Shown here: positions 17,759-28,915 of the stretch, one piece after another
Layout of the letters: every line of letters starts with the position of its first letter
Numbering within the stretch: position 1 is the stretch's first letter
Origin: Lactifluus volemus
Lineage: Eukaryota > Basidiomycota > Agaricomycetes > Russulales > Russulaceae
DNA: 32,981 nucleotides
Assembly (NCBI GenBank): GCA_022376515.1
Contig: WTXI01000373.1
Coordinates: forward strand, 1 to 32,981
Reading direction: 5' to 3'
Program-made: the position numbers and the translations under genes
The notes under the pieces: model-generated
What the model was told of the DNA's origin: nothing
Seen by the model: only the letters and a program-made list of their open reading frames with translations
Database searches by the model: none

Positions 17759-19213
17759 GGGTCAAGTGAAGAGGTGCTAAAAACGGTCCGAGTTCGTTGC
17801 TCCGTTACCCGTGACATTACCGGTGCCTCTCTTCCTAGTTGTTGGACATTGACTTATTTCAGAAGATCTCATCCATCCCACCCAAGCACATTCTATTCTT
17901 TGTTTTGTTTTCACCCTTTCGGGTCAATCTCATCCATCAAGACCATGCATTTGACCACATGAGATGCTATCCTCCGAGTCTGGGACAGTCTCCTCGTCTT
18001 CTACTCTGCCCAGATGACAATGAGGCGATGCCATCGAGGAAGCTCATCGACCAGTGGTCATGATGACAAAGAAGAAAAAGACTGAATGTAGAGCTCGAAC
18101 GGATAGTGCTACATGGCGTGGAGGTACAGAGCGAGTGGCTGTACTATCACTTCGTCCATGAGCTTTTGAAGCTCTACTTCAGAGGATGCCTCCTCCGCGG
18201 TGCCGTGATTGTTTTTATTGTTGTCATTGTCGTTGTCGTTGTCATTGCTATTGACATTGCTATTGACATTGACATCGTCATCAACGGCGGTGGCAGCGGT
18301 GGGAGATTTATCTTCAAGTTCCTCCATGGCGTGCGTAAAACTCTTCCGAGCCTACCCTAGGCAAGAATGAAAAGCCAAACATGCAACGCCAGAGAGTACT
18401 TGACTCTGGCGCATCCCGATCCAATGTGCTCGCTTCGTGACTGGTTCCAGTATCTCATGTCATCTTGGATGACAAGATCTCCACCCATGGCACATGGGCC
18501 GTGTCCGAGGGTAGTTCGCGCCCAGTTGAACGAGCACATGATTGAAGGGGTGTTATAGCACTCTCTCGACTTGCGCGCAGATCTGGGATACCGTTGGGGA
18601 GAATGGGCGGAGAGCGGGTGACTCGTCTGCTGGGTGGCGATGGATCGGGTAGCTGTAGTACGAATTTTTTTCTTATCTCTGCAACTGGTAGCCTCAGGGG
18701 ATGAAGCCCAAGTCGGCCCTTATTTGCCATCGGCACCGATCTCACCCTCTACTGCCACCCATCGTGGCACTTCGCCACTTTATAAAGTGTGAAGCGTGCA
18801 ACAGATGAAGAACAATGGAGGAGAACGCGCCTCGGTGGTGCATGACGTTCTAGGCTATCTCCTTTCTGAGGTTCTCGAATGAAACTTCTGCGAGCTCACG
18901 CGGAGGAATGTTCTCGACCAGATAGGTGTCGCCTTCTCCAATTTGGTCGCCCACGCCCAACATGGGTACCGATGCCTTTGAGTTACGCATTGAAGACCTC
19001 TTGGTGGCGATACTGCTTACTGAAGCAACTGAAATCTTGGATGGCAACGTGATGATTAAAAAAGGAATTATGAGAATGTGGAAATTAACGCTACAGCTAC
19101 AAGAGTACACTATCCGGCGAATCCGCAATAGACAACAACAGAACCTTTAAACAGTGGGGAAGGTGCATAAATAGATAGGATATTGAGAAAAAAGTCTCTT
19201 CAGAAATACGAGG
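17759..19213. other. 1.45 kb without a confident gene; two coding-like minus-strand frames
   Basis: Two minus-strand frames deserve mention. 18327-18109 encodes 72 residues starting MEELEDKSPTAATAVDDD, then an Asn/Asp repeat, then SSEVELQKLMDEVIVQPLAL and a stop. It could be a last exon, because an acceptor (GTAG near 18355) would extend it upstream as ARKSFTHAMEELE. 19128-18855 encodes 92 residues with a hydrophobic stretch (VNFHILIIPFLIITLP) and a polar end (GDTYLVENIPPRELAEVSFE). No family was recognised, and I could not join these into one gene. The long plus-strand frame at 18106-18360 is the shadow of the Asn/Asp repeat. Confidence 0.3.
18218..18283. repeat. GTTGTC/ATTGAC imperfect hexamer repeat
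   Basis: Imperfect tandem hexamers (GTTGTC, ATTGCT, ATTGAC), read on the minus strand as GACAAC-like units encoding Asn and Asp. They lie in the 72-residue minus-strand frame. Confidence 0.7.
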
Positions 19214-20212
19214 CTATACCTCGGGACACGAGTCCTCCCTTTGTAGTGGTTTCGCCCGACGCAGTGGCTTCGCCTTCGCCTTGACTTTTCGGCGCTTGGG
19301 CTTGGGCTCTTCTGCTTGCGCTGTCCCTACCTCATCCTCATCCTCAGGAGGTGTCAGGGGATGCTCTTCGTCTGAGTGACCAGTTGGGTCATACCCGAAA
19401 AACTCGCGATCTGGCAGGTCATCTGGGTGACTTTGAAAGCCAGCATTGTGTCGCATGCGCACGCGCTGGGAGGGCGTCGGCATAGACTCATTTGGTGTCA
19501 CGACAAACGGATACCGCTCCTCCTCGGGACGCTCGCTGTACTGAGCAAGCGCAGAAAACTCTTGCGCATGAACGCGTTTCGCAACGTCTGTCACAGAGAG
19601 CCAACCGATTTTAATGAGTCGGAAGAGGGCCTTGGCGCTCAACAAGCCGTGGTTTTTCTGTGGGTTCCGCATGTGCCAGTCGGCGGCAATGAGCGACGGT
19701 AAGGGGTCGAAAAACTCGGGTGCCTTGCACGAATTTGGCACTGGCTCATAGATGAAATCGCGGACTTTGATGCCCTCAGCCAAGAGGGCTGCCACGCAGT
19801 CCTCTGCGGTTATCTCCTTCTGTTCGACGTCCGAAGCGATTTCTGTTGGAGTGGGAGAGGGGGGCATCGGGTGGGACGCTGATAGTCCAGGGCTAATGGG
19901 GTGAGTAGTATCGATCGGGGTGAGACTAAAAGAAGTGGAGGGATCAATAGGGAGACTGGGGATGAATGATGACGGCAGTGTGCTTGAGAACATGCTTGCT
20001 GTACGTTGAGAAACGTCTCCTTCCTGGATTTCGATGTGACGGCGTTTTCCCAGCGATGTAGACAAGTTTGTGGCACGGGATGGGGTCAAAGCGGTAGGAG
20101 AGGTGTTTTCGGAAGCGGTAGACTCTGTGGCATCGGACATCACAACGTCCCGCTCGGCAACAGGATGGCACGAAGTGCGACTAAAAGTGTTCAGCAGACG
20201 ACGCAAAGGCAT
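19214..20212 (-). CDS. Conserved-looking hypothetical protein, single exon, probably nuclear
   Basis: An uninterrupted 332-residue frame, unusual among its intron-rich neighbours. The N-terminal 130 residues are Ser/Thr/Pro-rich and low in complexity. The middle is well structured and looks conserved: AEDCVAALLAEGIKVRDFIY, APEFFDPLPSLIAADWHMRN, HGLLSAKALFRLIKIGWLSV and DVAKRVHAQEFSALAQY. The C-terminus is acidic (DEEHPLTPPEDEDE) and then strongly basic (KPKRRKVKAKAKPLRRAKP), a likely nuclear localisation signal and possible nucleic-acid-binding tail. I recognise no named domain. A short alternative start at M25 (MSDATESTASENTSP) is possible. Confidence 0.75.
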   Translation of the reverse strand: MPLRRLLNTFSRTSCHPVAERDVVMSDATESTASENTSPTALTPSRATNLSTSLGKRRHIEIQEGDVSQRTASMFSSTLPSSFIPSLPIDPSTSFSLTPIDTTHPISPGLSASHPMPPSPTPTEIASDVEQKEITAEDCVAALLAEGIKVRDFIYEPVPNSCKAPEFFDPLPSLIAADWHMRNPQKNHGLLSAKALFRLIKIGWLSVTDVAKRVHAQEFSALAQYSERPEEERYPFVVTPNESMPTPSQRVRMRHNAGFQSHPDDLPDREFFGYDPTGHSDEEHPLTPPEDEDEVGTAQAEEPKPKRRKVKAKAKPLRRAKPLQREDSCPEV

Positions 20213-20689
20213 GGTTAGCGTCCTTGTGAAGCTGATGTTGGAGAGCTACAGTAGCAACGGGATGGTTCGTTTCTAGAAAGGTAATGGGAGGGGAATGTCT
20301 GAATTACAGGCCCAGGCAGTTGAAAAGGCGGTCGTTATAAACCAACACGATTTGATAACTGACAAAAAAGCTGGATGGATGCCACACAGCTCCAAGCGAG
20401 CAGAATCCGAAGGCCAGTTAGCGACCCCATGGGAGCCGCTTTATACCCAAGCACACGTGGTGGATTTCCTGAACAGGCCTTGAATAACGATGTGGTTGTA
20501 GTTGTGGTTGTAGTTTTTATCACACAGCATTCCTGACTTGGCCACAATGGGGTCCGCGGCGCTTTTACGTCATCATTTCCATATATAGACATTTCGGGTC
20601 AGATCCTCCGACCAAATGCCATGACAATTCATGTGTCTAGACTCTAAAATCTAACTCTATACCTGCCGGATGCAGAAAGCATACCGACA
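20213..20689. other. Intergenic: promoter of the unknown nuclear protein, 3' flank of AGS
   Basis: 477 bp between two minus-strand genes. It contains a short GTGGTTGTA tandem (about 20491-20515) and a TATATA near 20582. No gene seen. Confidence 0.5.
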
Positions 20690-23600
20690 TCATGGACGTG
20701 CTAGGGGTACAAGTCAGTCCATAACTTTTCCCAAAACAATCAATTAACGTACCAAGCTGTTCCTTGCGGTAGAACCAGAAATAACCAATGACAATGACAA
20801 GCTGGCATATAAGTACAGTCCAGAAAATGGGAGAAGCCATTGGGCTTCTTGAGAACCCATCTTTGAAGTCCCATTTTCCAGCGTCTGGGAAGACGCTTTC
20901 CAGGTTAATCTTGTTTGGGGCTGTGGCGCGAGCCACCATCACACAGATTGAACCAAGGATCTGAGAAAATGCCAAAGTGGCACAAACGTGAAGACGTGAG
21001 AGTGTCTGTGAAACAATGATGTCATAGACTGAGGCAAGGTAATTACGGATATTTACCTGAAGAAGAATCAAACCAAGGCCCGCACCTTGAATGGCATCCA
21101 GAACTCCCAGCCACAACCAGAGAGATACACCAAGGTAAGGACCTGCTCTGTGGGCCCAGGGAATGTAAAGGGCAAATGAAGATGTAGCCCAGAGCATCTA
21201 TATAATACTCTATTTGTGATCACACATGTTAATAATAGGCCAGCTCGTACCTGGCACCACCTGGGGGCACCAAGACCAACAGCAAAAACGGGGAGTAGCC
21301 ACGTGTGTGTCTTGCCAAAGTGAGCGAGCACAGCCAGTATCACGGCCCAAACACCGACGAAGAAGACAGCGATTAACAGCGCCATCTGCCATTGGGGAAT
21401 CGGGACGGCCCTGAAGATACCCCAGTTACGACCATAGGACTACAAACAGCATTGAATACCGCCAAGACCAGGTAAGTGGAGCGAAAGGCTTACCCCTGAT
21501 AGCCAGTAATCGCGCAGGACCTCGGATACCAGGAACCAAATAACAAGCTTTCTCCGGAAGAGCGTTTTGAGAAAATTCGGTACCTTTGGAGGAGTTTGGC
21601 GGTAGTACTCTGTGCTAAATTGAACATTTGGGACGTGCGGTGCGGGGGAAAATTGCTTACCTGGCAAGCCGTATAACATAAAGTAAGCAAAAAGCAGGCT
21701 AATCGCGGCAAGTGGCCAGACAACGAGTACAATCCACCAGGGTCGAGGATGACCCTGTCGCACTCCCTGGAGTTGAAGACCCCAGTACCACAACACGGCC
21801 ACCCAGATCTGTTGTGTGCCTTGTACTAAGCAAACACGCAGCATCCACACATCCGTTGCGGCACCCTATGAAGTATCTTCAACCTTGCATGAATCTGGCG
21901 ATAAACACGTACTCACGGCTTCCTCCCCAAAGTTTAAGCCAAAAAAAAGGAATACTGCCGCAGAGGCTACTGCGTAACAGCATGTAGCCACACTGGACAG
22001 TATTTGATGAGCGGGGTGGAGGGGTTGAGCCAATGACGGCAATCCGATGAGGAAGAATGCAAGCGCAAAGAGAAGCCATGGCGCAGAAAGGACCCAGACA
22101 GCAGGCTTCCGGCGGAACATTGTGTACCATACTGCACTCGCAACGAGAAAGATGCCACCAATAATATAAAGGTGCAGATTATTCTGAGAAGTCGCCCCCG
22201 CGAGCAATGTGATCTGGAAACTGGTCGCACCGAGAACCTGCCCGAGGGCAATGATAATGGTATACAGGGGCCAGCCTGCGATCTCTCTGCCCATTGCGAT
22301 CTGAAGGCGTGACATGGTTCCATGGACTAACGGACCCTCGTAGCCACTCAGGCTGGACTGGCCTGCATTATTGAAGGACTGGGTGATGGGAGCTGTGTCA
22401 AATGAGTAGGAAGTTCAGGTTGATCGGTATAAGCACTAGTAAACGTACACGTTGGCCCAGGTGGAAGGTCATAGAGGGACGGGGAAGGCATTCCCAACAT
22501 TGAGTCTCGCCGCGACGACAATTGACTTGCTGCGGTGGAAAGCTTGTGTTTCCGAACCTTGCCAAAGAATGCTGCCTCGCTCTTCTGGAGAAACCTCTCA
22601 ATAGACAACTCCCCCTTGGAGTTATCAGCGGACAAGTTCTGCAACTTCGTTACGAATTCTTGAGTGGCGCATCCATCCGAATCAGTAAACTGCAAACATT
22701 GTAATCTCAGAAAGTAAAATGAAAAGCAAGTGGCTCACCAAGGCCATTGATTTATTGAGAGGAGAATTGGCCTTCTCCCCCACAATAGAGGCGATTGACG
22801 TGACAGAAATAGGTCTGCTGGGCACTAGTCGAGATGGGGCTTCTAGAAACGGGTCCGGCGTGTGTGTCAGGGCCCTGGTGATTGCTCGGTTGGTCCTGTC
22901 CAAGAACTTTCCATAATCGGGTTGTTCGTGATTTGGTGAAACTGAACCACCCTCCGTATCTGACACATAGTAGCCGGTCGAATTCGGGTCGCGATCCTGC
23001 ACCTGGAGTGGAAAATGCACGAAGGAATCACCCCCTTGACCAGAGTAGCTAGGAGTATTCATATCTTGTTTACCCAGTTCGTCAGATTCGGGCTGCGGCG
23101 GATTAGCCAGGTGGACTGGGTTCCAAACACCCTGTTCGGTCATGGCCGCGACACTACCAGATATACCGTCAGACTGACGCCATGCATTGTAGCCGGCCAA
23201 ATGTCTGCTCGCGTTAATGCTTCGTTTATGAAAGTCCTCCATACGTTGCCTCCATTCTACAACTGGGAAGCGCTGAGCAGCAGAGCGCGCACGCAGAATG
23301 GCACGCTCCTCTTTCGTTGACTTCAAAGCGAGCTTGATTGACTTGGAAAGTTGCGATGTCATGTGGCCCGTAGATATAGACTCGACAGGGAACCACTAGT
23401 GACAAACGTCTGTGACATGTTTAGACGGATGTCAACTAGCAAAGCTTACCCATCCGGGCATCAAGCCGAGGCCTCCGAGACGGCTACCGACGCCTAGTGC
23501 TCCCTTGCGGCCGAACTCGACGGACACCAATCCGAAGGGCTCATCGCGAGAAGGGATCAAGGCAAAATCTGCGCCGCTAAATAAGTATGGGGGAAGCGCA

Positions 23601-26600
23601 GTGAACTCTGGCTTCGAGCAGACGCGGTCGGGATACAACTCCATGAGACGTTTGAGCTTCTCTGCAGCGAATCGCCCATAGAGGTCAATTACAGGCCCAA
23701 CGGCAATCAGTTGAATAGATGGTCGTTTCTCAAATCTATAAGAAATGAGTGGCTGTCACAGCCGACGTACAAAGTAATGGCTTACAGACAAGGCATGACA
23801 TCCGCAATAAGGTCGACACCCTTTTGTTTGGACCAGCGTCCAACGAATACGAATAAGTCTGCATCGGGATCCTGCTTGATCCCCGCCCACTCTTGGGCTA
23901 GCCTTTTGTACTCTGGTCGCTCTGCTTCTGCCTTCTGATCGATTTTTATGTCATCTACCTTGACTAGGTTCTCATCTGGGGCATCAATGTCGCTTGGGTC
24001 TGGGTTCGGCAAAGAGTCAACGTGTTTGAGAGTCCAAAGAGCGGGATACCGGGCCCAGGAGCGTTTGCCGTACTTGTCTGACACACCAGCAACGCCGACC
24101 GAATTTTGGTGTACGCTGATAAAGGATGCGGCGGCGTGGAGTAAGTTGAACGTGTTTCCCAATTGCACATACTTTGTGCAGTGATCTTTATTTATATTGA
24201 ATGCCGAACAAACCTCCTTCATTTCCTCCTTTGTGCGGAGCGGCCAAAGACCCTGAAACTCGGCATTGTGGAGAGACAAACACACCGGGAGAACCTTCGG
24301 AAGCAGATAAATGGGGGCAAGCGCGCCGTGATAATCGTTGATGTGGTAGATGTCAATGTCAGGGTAGCGTCGAACAGTCGCGGCGATCGCCTGGTTCCAA
24401 GTGGAGTAGAAGATGGCGGAAGATAGGTCGTCCATGTTGGTTGGGTACGGATCCGCCTTCGTCTGGGCACGGAACACCGGATTATCGAGGATTACATAGG
24501 TGATGGTGTCCAAGACGTGAGTCTCTACTCCGATCAGGTACGACTGGCCGAAAATGGTGACTTCAATAGGTTCCGCCGGTTCCCCAGTTGGGTACTCGAG
24601 AGATGTGACCTTGGGGACAACCCAGACAAGGTCAACATCTGTCATCGACGTGCACATAAGGCTTGACATGACCCCCAGACCACCGATCTTCACTTTGAGC
24701 TTCCAGTCGATAATCTCGTACTCCAGGGTAGCAATAAGAACCTTTCGTCGCTTATTCTTGGCTTCGGGCCACCCAATAATATCTGTCCGTTTCTCCGACA
24801 CGACTGAAAGCTCCTTCAAGTCAGACCTAGACTTGCCTAGGGAGCCCAGCAAGCGGAAGTTATTGGCGTGCTCCTTGCTCGGCGTAACACCCCACCTGTT
24901 GTGCTTGATGCCATAGAATGACCACATGAAGACTACTACGGCAAGGGAACCAGTGATGACAGGGACAGCGGCGAGGAGCGTGAATATCACAGCACCCACC
25001 CCAGATTGTCCACGAGGCTGGAGGGTCCACGTCATGTCGGCATCGTCGACGACAAGTGTCCAGGCCAAGTAAGGATATGGTGGCGCAGACATGTTAATAT
25101 AGTTGCGCGCGACGGTGTTTGGAGGGAGACGGTCCAGGACGCCATCACCATCCACGTCCCCGTAATAATAATCGTCGTATCCGAATACATTGAGTTGCAC
25201 ATAGGTAGGCCAGGTGTACATGATGTCGAGCTCCCATTTTCCTTGGTTGTTCTGTGTCATTCTCGAAGGAATGTCCTCTTCAGATCCCCAGAAGTTGAAC
25301 GGCCCGCGAACGAGCAGTTGCGGTACGCGACGCTGTAAATCGTAACCGTGATCTGCATGAACCACGGCACTAGCAGATTTCGCGGCATCGCTCCAATCTT
25401 GGACATTGTTCAGAGCCTGTACAAGTGCAAGCAATGACACACTTACATTGCACGATGATGTGTTGGCCTGGCCAGAAGTTCTCCGGGAGGTTGAAGAGAC
25501 TGGGGTCAATAAACGTCGTATCTTCCCAGCTCTTCCACTGTGTCCAATTTCGTCCGAAGTTCCACGAGTAACGGAAGCTGTCCGCACCGTAAGCTTTGTG
25601 TGAAAATGTGTACTGGCCATTCGAGAATCTGAAGGTGCTGTTGTCGTGGGCAGACGCAGGGAATACGACGGCATTGTCAGAAGCTCCTTTGCGAATTAAC
25701 AACGTGTCTTTCGACTAGGATGAGAATCAGTAAAGCAATTTGAACAAGAAAATCTGATACCGTACCCCGGTTGTCCGTCCATCGCCTGCCGGGACATTGT
25801 CAAGTGTCAAGGCCAAAATACCGTCAGGCATGTTTTGGAGCGAAACCGACCAGAACCAGACCGACTGTACATCGCCTGAAATGGTCGGCGGGTCGGAATT
25901 TTGAACCGGTCCACAGGTTACTGTATTAGGGTCAAATGTAGGACTTTCACGCTGGCCGGAAGAGGACATGTTGAGTGATAGCGCCATTGTGACGCCAGCA
26001 CAGCTCATTACGGTATTAAACTCGAACGAGATTGTGACAGTCGTAGAGTTAGTTTCAGATGAAATACGGGCATCGTGGCCAGGTGAGAATTTGGTAAGTA
26101 CTGGACGCGGTGGGATCCATTCATCGATAGGCACCAATATTTTGAAACTGTATGGATCCATAGTAACCTCAGGTAAACAGCCTTGGAAGGGGGGTGCGCC
26201 ATCATTATTGAAGGACGAGAGGGAGTCCTCTAGAGTGTAGGTTTCGAAAGGCGCGACAAGATTTCGCACAGTGGTGCCGGACACATACGGCGACGAAATC
26301 CACTGGGGCGACTTGCACTCGAACTGATAAGTGTTCATCCTATTCTCGTTTGTATAGAGCATCCAAATTTCATCCGTGTTGTCCCCGGTGAGTGTTTGAA
26401 TGCCAGGGATTCCTAATCGCGAGATTGACCACAAACCCATTTCTGTCGGCGTCGCAGTCGAACCGGGGCGTTGGATGAAATGAGTCCAATTACCAAGTTG
26501 AACAAGGCTAAAGCCATCCTGAAGAGAATTATACACTGAACGCAGATAGAGGAGATGGCCAAACATGCGGCGACTGTCTGTAGTTGGATCAAAGTGGTCC

Positions 26601-28517
26601 AGTGAATTCCAGTCGTCCTTACAACCAAGGAGGGCCCGCTCCAGGGGAATACCAGGATATTGGTCAGAACCGAGATGGTAGCATCCGTGGCGTTGCCAAG
26701 CCTGGTTGCTAAACATGGCTTGCCGGCCATAGAGGTAATTTGGAGCATTGTTATCATAGAGGTAGAGGTTCTGCTCCTCGCCGTAGAAAAACTGTGTATA
26801 GGAAGTCAGTCATGAGCGACGAGGAAGGCTTTTGAAAAAAGTTACCAATGGAAGACCCGGCATGACAAGTGTTATCACAAAGGCAGCCAGGGCACTTCTC
26901 TGTGTTCCATTCTCCAAGCTTGGCCAGCGGAACACGTCGTAATTACTAGCCCCAAACATATGCTTCGGATCGACTACACCAGTGTTTGGGTTAATCATGT
27001 CATTGTCAACAAACATCTGATGCCAAGAAGTGACGAAGTTGATGTCAACGTCGAAAGCAGCTTGTTGATTCCCGCCCATGCCAAGGAAATGGCTCAGGGC
27101 GCGATACGTGGAATAATGAAATGCCACGCCATCCAAGCCATTGATTGAAGCATCGCGCAAGAAATACTGATTCTGGTTCGAGGTAAGAAGGGCAGCAGCA
27201 AGAAATCCGGAAGGTTTCTGCATAGGAGTACGGCCTCGTCCGCTGGGAAGTTACTTGGTCATTACTGGTATCATGGCCACTTGCGGGTGGGTACTTACTA
27301 ATACAGCGAACCAAAAGCATCACCACCGGTGACTTCACCAGTGATGTAGAAATTGTTCTTGCCCAGACTATTGGCACACTGTCTAACGGAGGCAGCCCAC
27401 TGGGCGAGAGCATCAACAGTAACTTGTGTTGACTTGTCGATACGAACTGCGTCGATGTCGAGGGCTTGAATAGCCATGCAAGAAAAAACTTGAAGCTTAG
27501 CCATAACACCCGGGTTCCATTCACGAAGACGATCCTGCACGGATGTGAACTTAGATAGCTGACGTTGCCAATCTGGGTGAACACCAAAAGCTTCCGTGTC
27601 ACCATATTGATCAAAATCGGACTCCAGACACTCATTGGCGTGCACAGTGGCGACAGTGCCATCGTCGTTCCAGAGTTCAGGGAGTACACAAGATGTGTTA
27701 CGAGTATTGTCGATCTAGGAAAGGCGTTGCGTCAGTGATCTTCCTAAATTTTACGTCACGTGCCTTGAAATCTTTGTACTCGTCGAAGCCCCAGGGTGCG
27801 TAGCTCGGGTGCTTCCAAACACCGTCGTACTCATTGAGATCGAATGGTGCAGCAGAATTCAAAAAGCTGTGGAGATATAAGCAAAGAGGCATGTGAAAAA
27901 CGAATCATCACAAACCCGGAGAAGCCAATTAGGTCGCCCATTGTGCCGACAGTGAAGTCAGCCATAAAGTACATTCCACGTGCATGGATCCTATCGATAG
28001 TATTCCTCCAGTCGTTGAGAGTGCCCCAGTGTGGGTCAGAGACGGTGAAATCGAGGGGGAATACCCTTCAAGATGTTACATATGAAGGAAACCGGTCAAA
28101 TAAAGCACTTACCGTCGGCCTGCCACAACATATTGATGAAGGGAGTACCGGAGACGAATATGCCCTTGACGCCCATACCCAGAAGATAGTCCAACTTGGA
28201 TTCCAAGCCCTTGAGATCGCCTCCGGCACGCAGCTGGGTTTCTCGCCAATCATACTCAAACATTGTACCAAAATAATCATTGTTCGAAGGATCGCCGTCG
28301 GCAAACTTGTCCATGAGAATAGTGTAGAATGGGATGGACCGCCAGTTGTCGGGCGACGGGGTATAGGTAGAGTTTGGACGGGATGTTGAGTATTGAAGAG
28401 GAGATTGAGCATTCTGGTTCGTGTTCAGGTTATACTGAACGAGATCACACGGTACGGTGAAGCAAGTATCAGGGTGAGGACAGAGAGTAAGGACGAGGAG
28501 GCCCATAGAATACGCAT
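20690..28517 (-). CDS. ags1: Alpha-1,3-glucan synthase, 18 exons, two apparent frameshifts near the 5' end
   Basis: Plasma-membrane enzyme making cell-wall alpha-1,3-glucan. Eighteen exons from 28517 to 20690 give about 2317 residues if two one-base gaps are allowed; without them the phases fail. Domains: signal peptide ([20 protein letters not shown]); extracellular GH13 amylase-like domain with Asp in [12 protein letters not shown] (about 313) and Glu in [13 protein letters not shown] (about 347); TM helix ([17 protein letters not shown], about 1055-1080); cytosolic GT5 synthase domain ([67 protein letters not shown]); Ser-rich linker; multipass C-terminal domain (about 1890-2317) ending EQLARP from an 11-nt last exon (20700-20690). 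Intron 3 (27763-27715) has a GC donor (AAG|GCACGT); introns 1 and 7 end AAG. Frameshifts lie near 28447 and in a G5 run at 28055-28059. Confidence 0.92.
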
Positions 28518-28915
28518 TTGAGCACAGATTAGGCGTTTTGGAGTTGGAGGACGAAAGAAACGCTAGCCAGGAGAAAAAAGAGAGAACCAACGAGGGGGTG
28601 AAAGTGAAAGAAACGAGAAGGGCTGTGGTAACACCAAGCAACTTTTCTACTTATCAGTCGCTTCATTTACTCCCTTTGACTAGGTAACGCTTCCCAGTTT
28701 GATCGGCGAGCTTAGGCTTGAAAAGTAGCATGAAACGCGATTAAGTCAGGCCTGCACGATAATCTCGCAGAAGAGCGATATGGCTGTCAAGCAGGGGTGA
28801 CACAGGCGCTGATTCGTCTTGGACAGATCCATTGTTGGGTTCGAGCGCTGGGATCAGCTCTGAGTCTACAGGCTCCTCGCGTAGGTTTTCTGGCGCACGT
28901 TCGAACCTAGTCAGA
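28518..28915. other. AGS promoter region
   Basis: 398 bp upstream of the alpha-1,3-glucan synthase start. It may include the 3' end of the next minus-strand gene, because an open frame runs 29106-28741. CT-rich tracts lie on the minus strand before the start codon. No TATA box recognised. Confidence 0.45.

Noticed and set aside
17839..18063. Frame beginning LDIDLFQ, reminiscent of a seryl-tRNA synthetase N-terminus
   Set aside because: The similarity ends after seven residues, there is no ATG and no downstream synthetase sequence.
18106..18360. Plus-strand frame rich in Val and Ile resembling a membrane helix
   Set aside because: It is the reverse reading of an imperfect hexamer repeat, not a gene.
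25417..25446. 30-nt intron in the glucan synthase ending at CAG (25417)
   Set aside because: Too short to splice and gives a poorer junction; the AAG acceptor at 25398 gives a 49-nt intron and the conserved junction.
26960..28389. Plus-strand frames across the glucan synthase
   Set aside because: They are antisense to exons whose minus-strand translation matches the synthase throughout.
28518..28641. Upstream in-frame start (28641) giving the glucan synthase a longer N-terminus
   Set aside because: It lacks a frame break but yields an odd leader; the ATG at 28517 gives a textbook signal peptide with the conserved ASPYR cleavage region, at the cost of a one-base shift.
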